Source: Verrucomicrobiia bacterium (GTDB lineage: Bacteria > Verrucomicrobiota > Verrucomicrobiia > CAIQCK01). From it: a DNA stretch of 6,732 bases. The stretch spans positions 1 through 6,732 of the forward strand of contig JAOACV010000139.1 of the NCBI GenBank assembly GCA_026417675.1. Reading direction: 5' to 3'. The position numbers and the translations under genes were made by a program. Under the pieces are notes generated by a model. It saw only the letters and a program-made list of their open reading frames with translations, searched no databases and had not been told where the DNA came from. Shown here in pieces: positions 6,289-6,732 of the stretch; the first letter of the stretch is position 1; each line of letters begins with the position of its first letter.

Positions 6289-6358
6289 CGTAGCCCCCGA
6301 CGTAAGGAGGCGGACTGGGGTGCGCGGACGATTCCGCCTCCTCACGTCGGCGGCTACG
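6289..6358. repeat. 26-bp imperfect inverted repeat between BMC-P2 and BMC-P3
   Basis: Arm 6289-6314 pairs with arm 6333-6358 at 24 of 26 positions, with mismatches at 6296/6351 and 6304/6343 and an 18-base loop (6315-6332). It nearly fills the 89-base spacer. The right arm ends at the first base of GAGGAA (6358-6363), the BMC-P3 ribosome binding site, so a folded RNA would abut the ribosome entry site. No T-run follows, so it is not a standard terminator. Size and shape fit a REP/BIME-like or MITE-like dispersed palindrome, or an RNA-processing and stability element. Confidence 0.8.
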
Positions 6359-6369
6359 AGGAATAGAAC

Positions 6370-6663
6370 ATGAGACTCGGCAAAGTCATCGGCAAGGTCA
6401 CGCTCTCGCGTCAGGTGGAGTCCTTCACCGGCGGGCGATGGCTCGTCGTGCGTCCGCTGAGTCGCGAAGCCTTGGCGGGCGCTGCGGCGCCAGCCGAGCC
6501 GTCGCTGGTGTGCTACGACCGCCTCGGCGCGGCCAACGGCAACATCGTCGGCTACGTCGAGGGACGCGAGGCGGCGCAGCCGTTTGAGGACGACGTGCCC
6601 GTGGATGCTTACGCGGCGCTGATCGTGGACACGATCAACTACATGCCGCCCAAGAAGCCATGA
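6370..6663 (+). CDS. BMC-P shell vertex protein 3 (EutN/CcmL family, diverged)
   Basis: This 97-residue protein starts MRLGKVIGKVTLSRQVESFTGGRWLVVRPLS, recognisable as the EutN/CcmL N-terminal strands, then has a longer central loop (about residues 31-45, rich in Ala/Glu/Pro), VCYDRLGAANGNIVGYVEGREAAQPF in place of the usual VDxxGAGxGxxV segment, and ends VDAYAALIVDTINY. It should form vertex pentamers, perhaps mixed with the other two. GAGGAA (6358-6363) is a good ribosome binding site six bases before the ATG and touches the base of the inverted repeat. Its TGA stop overlaps the ATG of the next gene (ATGA), indicating coupled translation. Confidence 0.92.
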   Translation: MRLGKVIGKVTLSRQVESFTGGRWLVVRPLSREALAGAAAPAEPSLVCYDRLGAANGNIVGYVEGREAAQPFEDDVPVDAYAALIVDTINYMPPKKP

Positions 6664-6713
6664 GAAAAGTCATTTCACTCAGGGACGTTGCGAACTTCAA
6701 GCCGGGCGCGGAC
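6660..6713 (+). CDS. Start of an unidentified next operon gene, truncated by adapter
   Basis: An ATG at 6660 overlaps the BMC-P3 stop and opens 18 clean codons, MRKVISLRDVANFKPGAD, before the adapter begins. This is too short to name. The tight overlap says it belongs to the same operon. In PVM loci genes such as a class II sugar-phosphate aldolase or a dehydrogenase are expected nearby, and an aldolase is what the pathway here still lacks, but the residues do not prove it. The apparent continuation LSLIHI is encoded by adapter bases and is not real. Confidence 0.55.
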
Positions 6714-6732
6714 CTGTCTCTTATACACATCT
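6714..6732. other. Nextera/Tn5 mosaic-end adapter sequence (artefact)
   Basis: The last 19 bases are CTGTCTCTTATACACATCT, the exact reverse complement of the Tn5 mosaic end used in Nextera library adapters. They lie at the extreme window end and interrupt an open reading frame, so they are untrimmed adapter and not genome sequence or a natural Tn5 insertion. Confidence 0.97.

Noticed and set aside
6289..6358. Rho-independent terminator after BMC-P2
   Set aside because: No T-run follows either arm, and the operon continues through BMC-P3 and a further overlapping gene.
6714..6732. Natural Tn5 transposon end
   Set aside because: Only the engineered mosaic-end sequence is present, exactly at the contig end, which is the signature of a library adapter.

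Overview
This window carries most of a bacterial microcompartment (BMC) operon of the Planctomycetes-Verrucomicrobia (PVM) kind. It is a high-GC fragment. The combination of a PduL phosphotransacylase, BMC-H shell proteins, an acetate-kinase homologue, a CoA-acylating aldehyde dehydrogenase and three consecutive-type BMC-P (EutN/CcmL) pentamer proteins, with a DeoR regulator alongside, matches the locus described for planctomycetes and verrucomicrobia that degrade L-fucose and L-rhamnose. A verrucomicrobial source is my best inference. The last 19 bases are the Nextera/Tn5 mosaic-end adapter, so the molecule ends artificially there, probably in a short-read metagenome or draft assembly.

Layout. 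Bases 1-277 (minus strand) hold the N-lobe of a Hanks-type Ser/Thr protein kinase that runs off the left edge. After a 219-base spacer comes a DeoR-family repressor (minus strand, 497-1255). A 115-base divergent control region (1256-1370) has a TTGACA -35 box and repeated AGATTTTG/GAATAT elements. From 1371 everything is on the plus strand and tightly packed: pduL, BMC-H1, BMC-H2, acetate kinase homologue, BMC-H3, BMC-P1, aldehyde dehydrogenase, BMC-P2, BMC-P3, and the first 18 codons of another gene that is cut by the adapter.

How it works together (family knowledge plus inference). An aldolase, expected just outside the window, would split fuculose- or rhamnulose-1-phosphate into DHAP and lactaldehyde. 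Inside the shell the aldehyde dehydrogenase would make the acyl-CoA, PduL would exchange CoA for phosphate, and the kinase would make ATP plus the acid. PduL and the dehydrogenase both carry N-terminal amphipathic helices that look like encapsulation peptides. The three BMC-H proteins would tile the facets and the three BMC-P proteins would cap the vertices. No BMC-T gene is seen.

Three non-coding elements stand out: a 7-base repeat, A(A/G)T(C/G)ACG, in two spacers directly before the only two complete operon genes that clearly lack a Shine-Dalgarno sequence; a perfect 11-bp hairpin with a C(UGCG)G loop before the kinase homologue; and a 26-bp imperfect inverted repeat between BMC-P2 and BMC-P3. 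The kinase homologue also has several substitutions at positions that are normally catalytic in acetate kinase.
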